Part shown: piece after piece, positions 1-10,863 of the stretch
How the letters are laid out: each line of letters opens with the position of its first letter
Numbering within the stretch: the first letter of the stretch is position 1
Source: Thereva unica
Lineage: Eukaryota > Arthropoda > Insecta > Diptera > Therevidae
Direction: 5' to 3'
DNA length: 64,000 nucleotides
Assembly (NCBI GenBank): GCA_949987705.1
Contig: OX465281.1
Coordinates: 191,009,112-191,073,111, forward strand
Made by a program: the position numbers and the translations under genes
The notes under the pieces: model-generated
The model's database searches: none
What the model was told of the DNA's origin: nothing
The model's input: only the letters and a program-made list of their open reading frames with translations

Positions 1-1035
1 AGCCTATTTGTCAAATTACAAGACACATATGTAAATTACTTTTCAAACAATAGAAAACTAAAGCTTATTAGGGCAAAAATAAAACTGATAGATATAACGG
101 ATGAGGAGATAATGTTATCACTCATTAAAGCAGAGCATATTCGTAATAATCATCGTGGAATCCTGGAAGTATTTAATGAATTAAAGGCGAAGTACTACTT
201 TCCGAACATTTTCGATCTAATTACCAAATTTATAAATAGATGCGATGTATGTTTACTGGCGAAACATGATCGACATCCAAATAAAATCCCGTTCAAGGTA
301 ACCGAATCTCCGCCCGGTTTCAACGAAATCGTGCATGTAGATATATGGTACCCTTACAGAAACGTCATGTACTTGTCAATGATTGATAAATTCTCCAAAC
401 ATGCCACGATACACAAATTAGAAGATCGCACGTGGATCTCAATCCTAAAAGCCTTCAAAGAGAGAATCCAATTCTTAGGGAAAATGAAAAAGGTCGTATT
501 CGACAATGAGAGGTGCATGATACATAACTCCGTCGAGCTGTTCCTAAAGGAAAACCAAATAGAGTTTCACACCACAACGGCCCACAGTAAAACTGGTAAT
601 TCGGATGTTGAACGTCTTCATGGCACATTGAACGAGCATTTGCGTATTATGGCGGTCGAAACTCCTAATACAGAAGTAGATGACCAGATTTACAAAGCCG
701 TTACCTCTTACAACAACACAATACACACCTCCACTAGATTAAAACCTATAGATTTTATAAACAAAAACCTCGACCGTAGCGAAATCGACATATTAGTAAA
801 AAAATTTAATGAGGAAAAGATAGAGAGAATTAACAAACTCAATAAAAGTCGTAATAGAAATTTTGTAGTCAAGAGCGACATAGTCCGAAATCGGGAAATT
901 GCCAAAAATAAACCTAAATACAAGAAACTAGTAAAATACGCGAGAAATGGAGACTACCTCGTTAACACTATCAATAAACGTAACACAAAATACTACGTTA
1001 CCCAGCAAAAGAGAAAATTCAAGTATCAGAACTAA
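1..1035 (+). CDS. pol: Errantivirus pol, integrase end (5'-partial)
   Basis: The frame is open from base 1, so this is the 3' end of a longer pol; the first internal Met is at 112. It encodes integrase, which joins retroelement cDNA to the chromosome. Seen: a zinc-binding HHCC motif (H, H, then C-x2-C ending near base 250), then the catalytic core with the first D in a V-D-I-W context, the second in F-D-N-E and the E in D-V-E-R-L-H. The tail is Lys/Arg-rich. It ends 39 bases before the env frame on the same strand, which is the pol-env order of insect errantiviruses (gypsy group). Protease, RT and RNase H must lie left of the window. The frame has no internal stop. Confidence 0.85.
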   Translation, partial: SLFVKLQDTYVNYFSNNRKLKLIRAKIKLIDITDEEIMLSLIKAEHIRNNHRGILEVFNELKAKYYFPNIFDLITKFINRCDVCLLAKHDRHPNKIPFKVTESPPGFNEIVHVDIWYPYRNVMYLSMIDKFSKHATIHKLEDRTWISILKAFKERIQFLGKMKKVVFDNERCMIHNSVELFLKENQIEFHTTTAHSKTGNSDVERLHGTLNEHLRIMAVETPNTEVDDQIYKAVTSYNNTIHTSTRLKPIDFINKNLDRSEIDILVKKFNEEKIERINKLNKSRNRNFVVKSDIVRNREIAKNKPKYKKLVKYARNGDYLVNTINKRNTKYYVTQQKRKFKYQN

Positions 1036-1074
1036 TCAATAAAGCTAAAAACGACTTTACCCTCTCTTTTTCAG

Positions 1075-2649
1075 ATGCTCCTAGAGATACTAATGTTAGG
1101 CGTCCTCCCAACCATTATGGGGCAATCCATAGAAGTTACGCCAATAAACAGCGAAAATGGGTTTACTCTCTACCAATTAGACCAAACGCTAATTGCAGAC
1201 CATTATCTGAAGTTCCTGCACATTATCGACCTAGACCAATATAAAAGCATTATAAATACCATTGAAGCGAATATAAAATTACTCGAACTCAAATCCAACT
1301 TAGAGGAGCAAAATCTACTCAATAGGGAACTTCTTCTGGCGAAACATAACCTCAAGACTATCATACCCGAGGCATTCAGCAAAGCCCGGACGAAAAGAGG
1401 AGCTATTAACCTAGTAGGTTCAGCAATGAAATTTATGTTTGGAACAATGGACAACAGTGATGCTGCAGAGGTATACGAACATTTAAAGAACCTAGAAGAA
1501 AACTCGATGCAAATGACACAACAACTAAACAAACAAGTAATAATTAACAACAATTTAATAAAAAGCCTGAATAATACTATTGACCATGTGAATGACCAAC
1601 AGAACGTAGTACAGGAATACCTGGACAAAATTACAAACCGATCAAACAATTTAACAGTTACCGTGGACATGGCGAAGTTCACTCTACAGATCTATGCCGA
1701 TATAAATTTAGTTAACAAGCAGCTCGAGAAAATCTCAGACACGATTCTAATGAGTAGACTTAACATTTTACCCCACGACATACTAACAAACGAAGAAATT
1801 TTTAACTATAATATTTCGGTCTCTTTGCTTCCATTCATAAAAAATGCAGTCCTCTTTAAAGACTCCTTTATAATATTCGTAGTTAGTGTACCAGAATTCA
1901 CAAAAGAAAAATACTATAACGCGTTAGTCATACCCACGCCCAACCACCGATACGAGGAGTTAGACACCGACATTACACAGGTCATTATAAACGATAATAG
2001 CGTTTACAAATACCGCAACGGAATAATCTCCAAAAAGGATCTAATGGAACACGACAACGAGTGTATTAAAAACTCTTTTAAACCTTCGAATGTATGTAGC
2101 CTTAAACTAAACAACATTACTTCCATAACTGAAATTGATAACGGATTAATCTTAACGAAAAACCTGCCCCCAACTGAAATAGTTCAAATGTGCATTCATT
2201 ATAAGCTTACAGTAAAGAATAATAATCTAATTAAATTTTATAATTGCAAGATAGGAATAGGTAACGTAACGTTTAGAAACAAGATTGAGAGCTTTAAAGA
2301 TGGCAGTGTAATCCCTATCAGCCATATTAACTTCACAAAAATTTTCAATGATGAGATGAATCTTGCCAAATTGCATGTAAACTATCTGGAAAACCGAGAG
2401 ATAATTAAATACATAGAATCAAAAACCAATACAATGAATTATACATCATTAGGCATAAGCTTTTCAGTAGTAATCATTGCAATAATAATCTTTGTAATTC
2501 TATTGGCAAAATGTAAACTTGGAAGGAAAAATGTAACCGTTACGAAAATAGAATTGGCGAACCTTGAAAGAAAAAACGATTGTAGAAGTAAAGACATTGA
2601 AGACCCTTTTGCAGGGGCAAAAGTCTCAGAGGCTGGAGGAGTAATATAA
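1075..2649 (+). CDS. env: Errantivirus envelope glycoprotein (env)
   Basis: A 524-residue frame with the layout of insect errantivirus Env, a family related to baculovirus F fusion proteins. Seen: a hydrophobic N-terminus (about residues 1-17) fitting a signal peptide; a furin-type R-T-K-R at 105-108 followed by a Gly/Ala-rich hydrophobic stretch as expected of a fusion peptide; Asn/Gln-rich helical sequence after it; several N-x-S/T sites; one strong membrane segment near 456-477; and a basic cytoplasmic tail of about 46 residues. In this family env is normally expressed from a spliced RNA; I do not assign the splice sites. The frame is unbroken, but the element's 5' half is not visible, so activity cannot be judged. 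Confidence 0.82.
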   Translation: MLLEILMLGVLPTIMGQSIEVTPINSENGFTLYQLDQTLIADHYLKFLHIIDLDQYKSIINTIEANIKLLELKSNLEEQNLLNRELLLAKHNLKTIIPEAFSKARTKRGAINLVGSAMKFMFGTMDNSDAAEVYEHLKNLEENSMQMTQQLNKQVIINNNLIKSLNNTIDHVNDQQNVVQEYLDKITNRSNNLTVTVDMAKFTLQIYADINLVNKQLEKISDTILMSRLNILPHDILTNEEIFNYNISVSLLPFIKNAVLFKDSFIIFVVSVPEFTKEKYYNALVIPTPNHRYEELDTDITQVIINDNSVYKYRNGIISKKDLMEHDNECIKNSFKPSNVCSLKLNNITSITEIDNGLILTKNLPPTEIVQMCIHYKLTVKNNNLIKFYNCKIGIGNVTFRNKIESFKDGSVIPISHINFTKIFNDEMNLAKLHVNYLENREIIKYIESKTNTMNYTSLGISFSVVIIAIIIFVILLAKCKLGRKNVTVTKIELANLERKNDCRSKDIEDPFAGAKVSEAGGVI

Positions 2650-2908
2650 TACCACCCTCACGTGCATAAATTGTTTATTTCAACGTGACCAATATCAGAT
2701 TACACAAGTCCAAGAAACGGTCGCCCACAGTTTATGCTAACGTTTGCATTTCTCCTCCCAAATGAAAAGCCAGATAAAAACTTAATAAAACCCCTTTTAG
2801 CAGTTCTCCCGACGATCGCGACCGAAATACTTGTAAACTAATTAATAATAAAAAATAAGTTTTGTTTATCCGGAAAGTTGCGTTTTATTCTGGTGCTCCC
2901 TTGCTCCC
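2640..2908 (+). repeat. Errantivirus 3' LTR (approximate)
   Basis: The last env codons overlap a purine-rich tract (about 2625-2640) that would serve as the polypurine tract, and the LTR would begin AGTAAT near 2640. The right edge is set by the point where pol sequence of the underlying Gypsy element starts. That point is a TACATA hexamer (2909-2914), the type of target favoured by gypsy. The other LTR is outside the window, so neither boundary can be confirmed and no clear terminal inverted repeat is seen. Confidence 0.55.
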
Positions 2909-5690
2909 TACATAACTATATCCTTTTTCATTTGGCTCCAGTGATACATTGATTTTATTCGTTTGTAGGTTTTATGAAAACCAGTATGTCCAGAATGTGG
3001 GTCGTTGTGATTTTCCTTTAAAATTTGCGGAATTTCTTCAGGTGAAGGGGCCAAGATCTTTCCATGATGTATGATTATTTTAATTTTAGAATTTCTGAAT
3101 ATGTACTGTAACATGTGTTTTACTTTAACGAATTTCAGATGATTTGAAGTATCTTCGAAATTTGGAAGAGATATAGCTTTTACTTTATCTTTAGTTAATT
3201 CAGATTTGAGATTTTGTAAAGTTATAAATAAGTCTTTGTCGAGAACTGTTTCCCAATATTTAGCCTTTGCGAAACAGTGGTATATGCTCTTTTTGTTGGA
3301 GATATTATTAGATTTAAAAACCGAATGAATCTCGGGTGAACTATTTAGAAGGAGATCTCGATTTCGAGATTTAGAGAGTAATTCTGAACAGAACTTGTTA
3401 CTTTCATGTAGGTCAAGGCTCGTTAAATAAGCGATGTCATATTTGGATCGTGTTAGATGAGAATCTTCCTCATTGAAGTCATAGGTTTGTGGAATAAGGG
3501 AGTTGCCGTAAAATTTCATGTAATCTTCGAATGTATCTTCTGGAACCGAGGAGGTTAAATTAACATTGGCTGAAGGAATCCTAGATAATGCATCAGCATT
3601 TGAATTGACGCGCCCTTGCTTGTATATGATTTCATATTCGTATTCTTCGAGTTTCAGCCTCCAGCGGACTAATTTTGAACCGGGATCTTTACGGTTAAAC
3701 AACCAGGTGAGGGGACGATGGTCAGTGACGATTTTGAATTTTCGTCCGTAAATGTAAGGTCGGAAATGGTTGACGGCCCAGACAATAGCTAAGAGTTCTC
3801 GTTCGGTTGTGCAATAATTGGATTCAGCATGATTTAATGTTCGGGATGCGTAAGAGATTGGAAGATCCTTGCCTATTTCGCCTTGCGAGAGCACGGCGCC
3901 AATGGCAAAGTTGGAAGCGTCTGTTGTAATTATAAATTCCCTGTCAAAATCTGGGTATTGAAGGATTGGTTCACATGTCAATTTGTCCCGGAGGTTCGCA
4001 AAAGCTTGTTCTTGTTGAGATTCCCATGTGAACTTAACATTTTTCTTAAGAAGTGCAGTTAGTGGTTTGGAGATTTTGCTAAAGTCTGCGATGAATCGTC
4101 TATAATATCCAACTAATCCTAAAAACGCTTTTATCTCTTTACTTGATTTAGGCCTGGGGAAATTTTGGATAACCTTAATTTTTTCTGGATTCGGTTTGAC
4201 TCCTGAACTGGAAATTATATGACCAAGATAAGCAACTTCCTTGCGAAGGAATTCACATTTATCTGGTTGGAGCTTGAGGTTATTAGTTCGTAGTCTTTTG
4301 AAAATTTTAGTTAATTTCTCTTCATGATCCTTAAGCGAAGAAGCGTATATGACAACGTCATCGAGGTATACAAAACAAGCGACTCCTTGTAGTCCAGACA
4401 GAACGGCGTTCATAAGCCTCTGGAAGGTAGCCGGAGCGTTTTTTAGTCCAAATGGCATTCGATTGAACTCATAATGTCCATTTGGGGTAGAAAAGGCTGT
4501 CTTACATTTGTCACTTTCTTCCATTTCTATTTGATGGAACCCTGATGCAAGGTCAAGGGTAGTGAAATATATACAATGTCCTAGCTGATCAAGGATCTCG
4601 GTAACATTGGGGATCGGATAGGAGTCTCCGACAGTTACATTATTTAACTTTCTGTAGTCGATTACTACTCTCCATTTCTTTTTACCTGAAGCATCTGCTT
4701 TCTTGGGGACGACCCAGAGGGGTGAGGACCATGGTGAAGAAGAAGGTTTAACGATACTTTGATTTAACATATCAGAAATTTGTTTGTTGACCTCTTCTTT
4801 ATGGCATTCTGGATAGCGATAAGTTTTAGAATTTATTGGCAACGAGTCTTGAGTATTTATTTGGTGCTTTATAGCTGCAGTGGAAGTGAGCCTATCTCCC
4901 TTTAAGAAGAATAATTCGTTAAATTGATTACAGATTTTGAGAACACTTTCTTTTTCTTCCGTGTTTAGATGATCAGTTCGTATTTGCGATTCAAGGAGAT
5001 CGTTCCGATTGACTGTGTTATTATCTGGATTAATATTAAATAGATATGCTTCCGCAGGGACTGGTGAGAGTATTACTCTGGCTTTAGTAAGAAGAACATC
5101 GTTTTCGCGAGTGTTGATTACTGTGGAGAAAGCTTTGTTGTTAGAATTGACTTTGACTAAGGCTTTGCTAAGAAATACTCCATCTAGTATTTGGACATCT
5201 GGGAGAATCCCCTCTTTAATTTCTGGATTGAGCACGTCAACTTCTATAATCGTTTCTGAACGAGCTTGGAGCATAAACTTATTATCTTGAGTTTTGCGAA
5301 AGAATGGTACTGTAGCATTGGAATCTTGGTCAATTTTTATGGTAAGTTGGTAAAATTCATAGTCCAACTTTGTTTTATATGAATCGAGAAAATCGTCTCC
5401 GAGAATACCGTCGTCGGGTATATTAGAAGCTGAAGCGATGATGTGGAATTTGTGTAGCAATTCTAGATTTTTAAATACTAGTTTGAGAAAGCAATAACCA
5501 ATTGTTTTGATTGGGTTGTGATTTTGGTCAATACCTTTTAGTTTAAAAATTTCGTCATCGAAAACTAGGACATCAGGCTTAAGGGAGGAAGACTTGACAA
5601 TGGATATGGTGGCACCACTATCTATTGCAAGATGAAGGAGAGAATTTATTGAGTTTTTACAGGGAATGTTGGCGAAAATGGTATTGCTGT
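2908..5690 (-). pseudogene. pol: Gypsy-type pol, cut in the integrase zinc finger
   Basis: Pol of a Gypsy-family LTR retrotransposon. The frame opens upstream of its first Met (5460) and reads without a stop from about 5690. Order: protease with D-S-G-A-T (5608-5622); reverse transcriptase with Y-L-D-D near residue 367 of the Met-initiated frame; RNase H with T-T-D-A-S; then the start of the integrase zinc finger (H-x3-H-like, both His present). The frame stops before the two Cys because the errantivirus LTR begins there. Pol lies in the -1 frame relative to gag, which fits -1 ribosomal frameshifting, though I see no convincing slippery heptamer. RT and RNase H motifs look intact; the element is inactive through the split. 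Confidence 0.88.
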
Positions 5691-6731
5691 CTATGGTTGG
5701 TCTATATTCAATGCAGCGAATTGACTGAGTTCTCGAGGTGTTGCTGCTGACGCTTCGAGCAAATGTACGTTTCCCGGATTAGGCGTTGAGGTATTGGGCT
5801 GATTAGTTCTTGTAGGGAGCAATTTGAATTGATTTGCCCTCATTCTCTTTCTACACTCTGAGATATCGTGACCTTGATTTTTACAGTATCTACAAAATTT
5901 AATGTTTGCTGATTGGAATACCGTCTTGACATTGTTGTCGCTCGGTTTATCTCTAGCATTAGGATGTTTCGGGAATATGTTGGGACAATTGAGGAAGGTA
6001 TGATGGTAGAATCTACATTTTTTACAAAGTGATGGTTTGGATCCGATTTGTTCGCGCATGAGCAATTGGACCTTTTCCTCTTCGATCGCAATGTTGAAGG
6101 CTTCATTCAGGTTTGTAATTTCTCGAGCTCTAAGCATTTGACTGATGTCAGGCTTGACATTTAATATAAATGTATGTAATGCAAGATCGTTCAAAGATGC
6201 GAGTCTACCAGGGAGTTCTTCAGGTTTATGGTTTCCTTGTTGGGTGGAAGTTAAAGCACGCTTTAGGGATGATTCTATCCGATACATGAACTGCGAGATA
6301 CTTTCACTTGCTTGTTGTTTACAACTAAGCAATTCCATTAAAAGGTGCCCGTGGTGTTTTTTATCCGAATACATGGTCTTCAGATAATCCTTTAACGCCT
6401 GCCACGTTCTAAAAACATGGTTAGCACAAGCAGCCTCGGCTTTCCCGGTGAGTTGGGATTTGACATATGAAAGAAGTAGTAAGTGTTGTTCCATCGCTGC
6501 CAAGGTGAATGCAGCATCACAATTATTTAAAAATGGAATAAGTTTTTCCCGGTCACCGTCAAAAGGTTTTATGAATTTAAATAGAACGTTTATACTAATG
6601 GGTTCTGGGAAACCCTTAAATTCTTCCATATTGGAAGCGTTATTGAGCGAGTCATCTTGAACATTTCGCGATGGACTTTCATCACGAGGACGCACGGGAG
6701 GAGCACTGTCAGAACAGGTTTCACTTTCCAT
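5691..6731 (-). CDS. gag: Gypsy-type gag
   Basis: A 346-residue Gag (capsid/nucleocapsid) frame from an ATG at 6731. The N-terminal part is Ser/Pro/Asp-rich, the middle is a helical retrotransposon Gag region, and the C-terminal third carries two Cys/His motifs: C-K-K-C followed by H-H and C (variant spacing) and a standard C-x2-C-x4-H-x4-C knuckle. The stop at 5691 lies inside the pol reading frame, so gag and pol overlap. The frame is undamaged, which suggests the Gypsy copy was young when the errantivirus split it. Confidence 0.82.
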   Translation of the reverse strand: MESETCSDSAPPVRPRDESPSRNVQDDSLNNASNMEEFKGFPEPISINVLFKFIKPFDGDREKLIPFLNNCDAAFTLAAMEQHLLLLSYVKSQLTGKAEAACANHVFRTWQALKDYLKTMYSDKKHHGHLLMELLSCKQQASESISQFMYRIESSLKRALTSTQQGNHKPEELPGRLASLNDLALHTFILNVKPDISQMLRAREITNLNEAFNIAIEEEKVQLLMREQIGSKPSLCKKCRFYHHTFLNCPNIFPKHPNARDKPSDNNVKTVFQSANIKFCRYCKNQGHDISECRKRMRANQFKLLPTRTNQPNTSTPNPGNVHLLEASAATPRELSQFAALNIDQP

Positions 6732-6773
6732 TACGGGATTTTATTTTCCTATTACAACCGAGAACAAAAATCA

Positions 6774-7111
6774 ATTGGACGATACTTGAAGTTGGTTTTC
6801 ACTTTATGATTCGTATTTTAATTAAAATTGAGAAATGTTTAACAAATTAGTTTATAGAATTGGGCGATACTTGAAGTTGGTTTTCACTTTATGATTCGTA
6901 TTTTAATTAAAATTGAGAAATGTTTAACAAATTATTTTATAGAATTGGACGATACTTGAAGTTGGTTTTCACTTTATGATTCGCATTTATTAAAATTGAG
7001 AAATGTTTAACAAATTAGTTTATAGAATTGGGCGATACTTGAAGTTGGTTTTCACTTTATGATTCGTATTTAATTAAAATTGAGAAATGTTTAACAAATT
7101 ATTTTATAGAG
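6774..7111. repeat. Tandem repeat A in Gypsy leader, 4 x ~84 bp
   Basis: Four head-to-tail copies begin near 6774, 6859, 6944 and 7028, each with the core CGATACTTGAAGTTGGTTTT and a TTTAACAAATTA stretch. Copies 1/3 and 2/4 resemble each other at single positions (TTGGAC versus TTGGGC). The array lies in the untranslated leader between the primer site and gag. Confidence 0.9.
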
Positions 7112-7330
7112 TATAATTGTCACTTTATGAATTTAAATAATAACTAACTATTGAATATAATGTTGCAATTAAATGGAAAAAAAAATCAACTTACAGATAA
7201 AATAATATCATATTGGAGATGAAGTAGTCAACTTATGTTAAGATGATTCCGGATGTTGAAGATAATTACGACGAAGGGGTCAGCTTCGATGATAGATGAT
7301 GCCAGATGAAATTGTTAGGTGTTGAATAGT

Positions 7331-7480
7331 AAAGATGATGCCGGATGTTGATTGAATTAGGAGTTCAATTGTAAAGATGATGCCGGATGTCGATTGAATT
7401 AGGAGTTGAATTGTAAAGATGATGCCGGATGTCGATTGAATTAGGAGTTGAATTGTAAAGATGATGCCGGATGTTGATTG
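7331..7480. repeat. Tandem repeat B in Gypsy leader, ~3.5 x 42 bp
   Basis: Copies start near 7331, 7373, 7414 and 7456 with the core AAGATGATGCCGGATGT, then an ATTGAATTAGGAGTT segment. Weaker copies of the GATG..CCGGATGTTG core occur near 7240 and 7490. Confidence 0.85.
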
Positions 7481-7618
7481 GATGTTGATTAGATGTCGGA
7501 TCAGCTTCGATGGATAGTTGCCTCAGTAAATAGTGTTGCAGTTGGTTGAAGACGTTTTATAATTTGTGAATTAATTTCTCACTAATTAGAAAAGAGTATT
7601 TATTACGGGATTGGAAGT

Positions 7619-7636
7619 ATCCCACTTCTGACACCA
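7619..7636 (-). promoter_or_regulatory. Primer-binding site, tRNA-Leu type
   Basis: On the minus strand this reads TGGTGTCAGAAGTGGGAT. The TGG complements the CCA tail and the rest matches the acceptor/T-arm end I know for eukaryotic tRNA-Leu. It lies 4 bases inside the LTR edge at 7641, where minus-strand DNA synthesis of the Gypsy element would be primed. Confidence 0.7.
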
Positions 7637-7640
7637 ATTT

Positions 7641-8124
7641 TGTTATGGTATATACTTCAATCCGCAACAAATAAAACTCATTTCTTAATTAAACTTTATT
7701 TATTGAATTAATTAGTGTATTATTTATTTGAAACCTTTAATTAAACTGTAGGTAAATTTTTAATAACTGACAACTTTTTTTTATACACAACTTTAAGAAC
7801 TGAATTTATATAGTATTATTAAATTAGCTTTACTTATGACTGGCTTCGACTGAGTATAATTTTCAACTGACTTAAAATCGAAAACTTATCATGAATGTTA
7901 CGATCACGGCCAGAACAGAAGCTACAAGAACGCTTACGATCGCGTTTTTTTATATCGCGGACATTTGATATTAAGAATATCTACGTGATTATTAAAGTGA
8001 AGAAATATGATATTCTTTGAGTTAAACGGAACTCGGTCAGCAAAAATCTTTACACGCGCAACAAAAAGGGATTCGAGTATGCAGAAATAATAAATGTGCT
8101 GATTTTGATAAGGGGTACATAACA
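7641..8124 (-). repeat. Gypsy element 5' LTR (484 bp)
   Basis: The segment starts TGTTATG and ends CATAACA, a perfect 7-bp terminal inverted repeat, and abuts the primer site. It is upstream of gag on the minus strand. The 3' LTR is outside the window to the left, so identity between LTRs cannot be measured. Confidence 0.8.
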
Positions 8125-8159
8125 ATCTCCTTCCGTAGTAGTTCTTCGTGATAAAGTGG

Positions 8160-8570
8160 ATGTAGATCTCGCAGAGTGTCGATACTTTGGCAACTCTTTG
8201 CCAAAATACTTAAAGGAGGAGGAGCCCTCCGTCAAATACGATATCTAGGTGTGCGGCACGTACATCCTTGGTCGTAGTGTTGAATAGTTTGTACAGCACT
8301 GACTTAGTCGATTTCCCCATCCCACTCTCGCTGAATAGAGCTAATGGGAATGGGGCTAATTCGTATTCCATGTGCAGCTTTAAATCTTGCTCTGTTTTTT
8401 TGCTGATCGATATACGTCAGAATAGCGGAATGAAACTGACCATTTTAGCCATTGCTCCCTTACCAACTGCAACAGCATTGTAGCAATTGATCGTTGTATC
8501 TCCAACAATTCCTGTCGCGATAGAGATGATGTCACCGGTCTCTTGGAAGGAAGGAAAGATTCATTAGTCA
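8160..8570 (-). pseudogene. Remnant of a dispersed arthropod PIN/FEN-like protein family
   Basis: Reading the minus strand from about 8570, one frame gives a D-I-I-S-I-A-T-G-like stretch and ends at a stop; a shifted frame then gives an E-Y-E-L-A-P-F-P-L-A-L-F stretch followed by a K-S-T-K-S-x-L-Y motif and F-D-G-G. From memory these are conserved blocks of a large uncharacterised protein family scattered through arthropod genomes, whose C-terminal part resembles PIN/FEN nuclease domains. At least one frameshift and one stop break it. A piece of what seems the same family lies at 47796-48275. Confidence 0.45.
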
Positions 8571-10282
8571 GATTTCACGCTGAACACTGAGATTGCTTTA
8601 ACATTTGAAGGCAAATAGATAAAATAGTAAATTATTATATATTATTGAAGGGAATTTAATGCTATACACCCCATTGGCCGACATTTATGTTTTAGCTGCA
8701 TCGTTGAACAGGTATCCGGTCAAAAAGAGCAAAATATGTAAGGCAAAAATGTTTTTTTCCAATATTACAGACTTACAAGAGCAGCTATCTCGAAAACTAT
8801 ACAAGATATCGAAAAACAATGTAAGACTTGTAGCGAAATTAGCCAGCTTTCATTTTGTATAGAGTGGTAATGTCCATAGGACGCATAGTTTCCGAGATAT
8901 AAGCGAAAACCCCATAAATGGAACTTTTAAACCCCCTCCCCCCTGCTTAAGAGCTACTGGCGGGGACATTTGATATGGTTACCTCTTACCTTACTTATGT
9001 AGTCCAGACAAAGTTACGGAATCAAAAATTGTGTTCCAAGCGTTTTTTTTAATACCTTTTTTGAGCATTCGTTGCCTAGTCTATATGCCTTCGAAAAATA
9101 AAAGGGCCGTCAAAATTCCGCTCATGGAAATAGAAAATACATATCTTGAGCTAAATATCCTCTCCTTACGGGTCTGAATTCCGCACGAACAGGATACTAG
9201 GCTTCCGTTCCGTTAATCAAATATGGATCATGTATTCGCGGTGTTTATAACTTTATTTATAAATTATCAGAGCTTTTCATTTTAAAATGTTGGCATTACT
9301 GACAAATTGTTTGTGGTGGTGCAATTAAAGGTGCAATTTGTGTTATTTCTATGGGTGTAAAGTGACAGCAGTCGCAGTGCTAGTGGAAAAATAAGTGAAA
9401 TAAATTTTATAAAATCGCGACGTGCTTAATAGTTTTTTTATAATAAGATTAAAGGTAGAAATATTTAACTGTTTGCATGCGGTGAAGGATATAGTAATGT
9501 GGTGTTTCTCATGCGTTTCAACCCAAACTAACTCAGGTATTTTTGTTGCAATCCGTTTGACGGCAGTCCGTCATATGGTTGTGGGATTCTAATTCTATTT
9601 TTTTCCCCGTAAGATTTGTTTATCAGTTGTAATCTTCTGTTTCTTCAATAGGAATTATTTATAGCATCTCTTAAGTATATTTTGCTTAATTAGAAACTGT
9701 TCAACATATTTTTACACAGCTTCACTATTACACACTCTGACTAACATGCATACTTGTTTTCTTTTTCACATTCATGTTGACTAAATGTGTTGGAAAAGAA
9801 GAGTATTCCGGAAAAAATTTAGTTTATTTCAGCTCGGCGGAAAAATGTTAGTTTTCTCGGTGTTTTAACTATTAAGAAAATCGTGTAGGGTTTGCCATTT
9901 GGCAGTCAGTGGTCAGTGCTCTCGTTTTCTTGGGCGAGGATGCAACAATACCCTGTCATTGGTGATGTGTTGCGCTCAATAAGCAAGAGGGCGAGAAACC
10001 GTAAAAATAAAAGGTGTTAGTCATTAGCGAATGTCATAAAATGTTCTAAATTAATTTACTTATTTAAGTCAAATTTTTAGACCAGCTTAATTATGAGGGA
10101 TATTGCCGGTTTTCTCGAAGTTGCAAGTATAATTCTGTGCTGGTTATTATGAAATGATAGCCAGAGACAAAATTTGGATATGTTTCGTTGGTAACATCGA
10201 CTAGTAGCTTGAAAAGTCTTAAACCATAAACATTCCAAAAACTGAAAATGCCAGGGAAAAGGTATTTGTTAAAACTTAAACC
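8571..10282. other. Non-coding, decayed repeats; one possible exon
   Basis: No convincing gene. Homopolymer runs and short degenerate repeats dominate. A candidate first coding exon (ATG near 9497, GT donor after about 43 bases) is treated in the findings. Confidence 0.5.
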
Positions 10283-10702
10283 TAGTAATGAAACGAATAT
10301 CATTTAGCCATTACGATAACGATTACGATTATCAGCCACAATAACCGACGATTACGATTATTGCAATATTTTGTATATTTTAAATAAAACCTATTTTAAA
10401 GTTAAGGAAATGTGTTACAATGTAACAATTTTTAGTATTCAAAATTTAAATATTGCAGACACAATATTTCTAAGTTTCGCGGTCTGAATCAAGCCGGCAA
10501 TAGAAAACAACTTCTTCGATGCTAGGGAATCCAATCCCGCATCAAAATCTCAATTCCGCAATCCCGCGGGATCGAGATCAACAATCCCGTGGGATTTGTT
10601 CCAGAGTATTTAGAAATGGCCTGAATACTTCATTTGACTGACTCAGTTGTTCGTTTGAAATACAACACAATTAGTCGGGAGGGTAATTCCCTTACACTTA
10701 TG

Positions 10703-10863
10703 TCCCTGTGCTGAAATTCGAGTCGTCACGACACGACAAGTCGTTTGAGTTCAAGACGGTGACGTTTCAGTCAAATAACGCCTTTCAGCACAGGGGCGTA
10801 CTTTCACTGTCTTCTACTCAAACGACTTTTCGTGTCATGGCGAATCGACTTTCAGCACAGGGG
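10703..10863. mobile_element. Palindromic MITE in hAT remnant
   Basis: Near-complete inverted repeat: CCCTGTGCTGAAATTCGAG on the left and the complement of a CTTTCAGCACAGGGG end on the right, with internal GACGACAAGTCG/ACGACTTTTCGTG arms. A related copy is at 25914-26024. Confidence 0.65.

Noticed and set aside
1203..1682. 159-codon frame antisense to env
   Set aside because: Composition follows from the complement of the env helical region; no family pattern.
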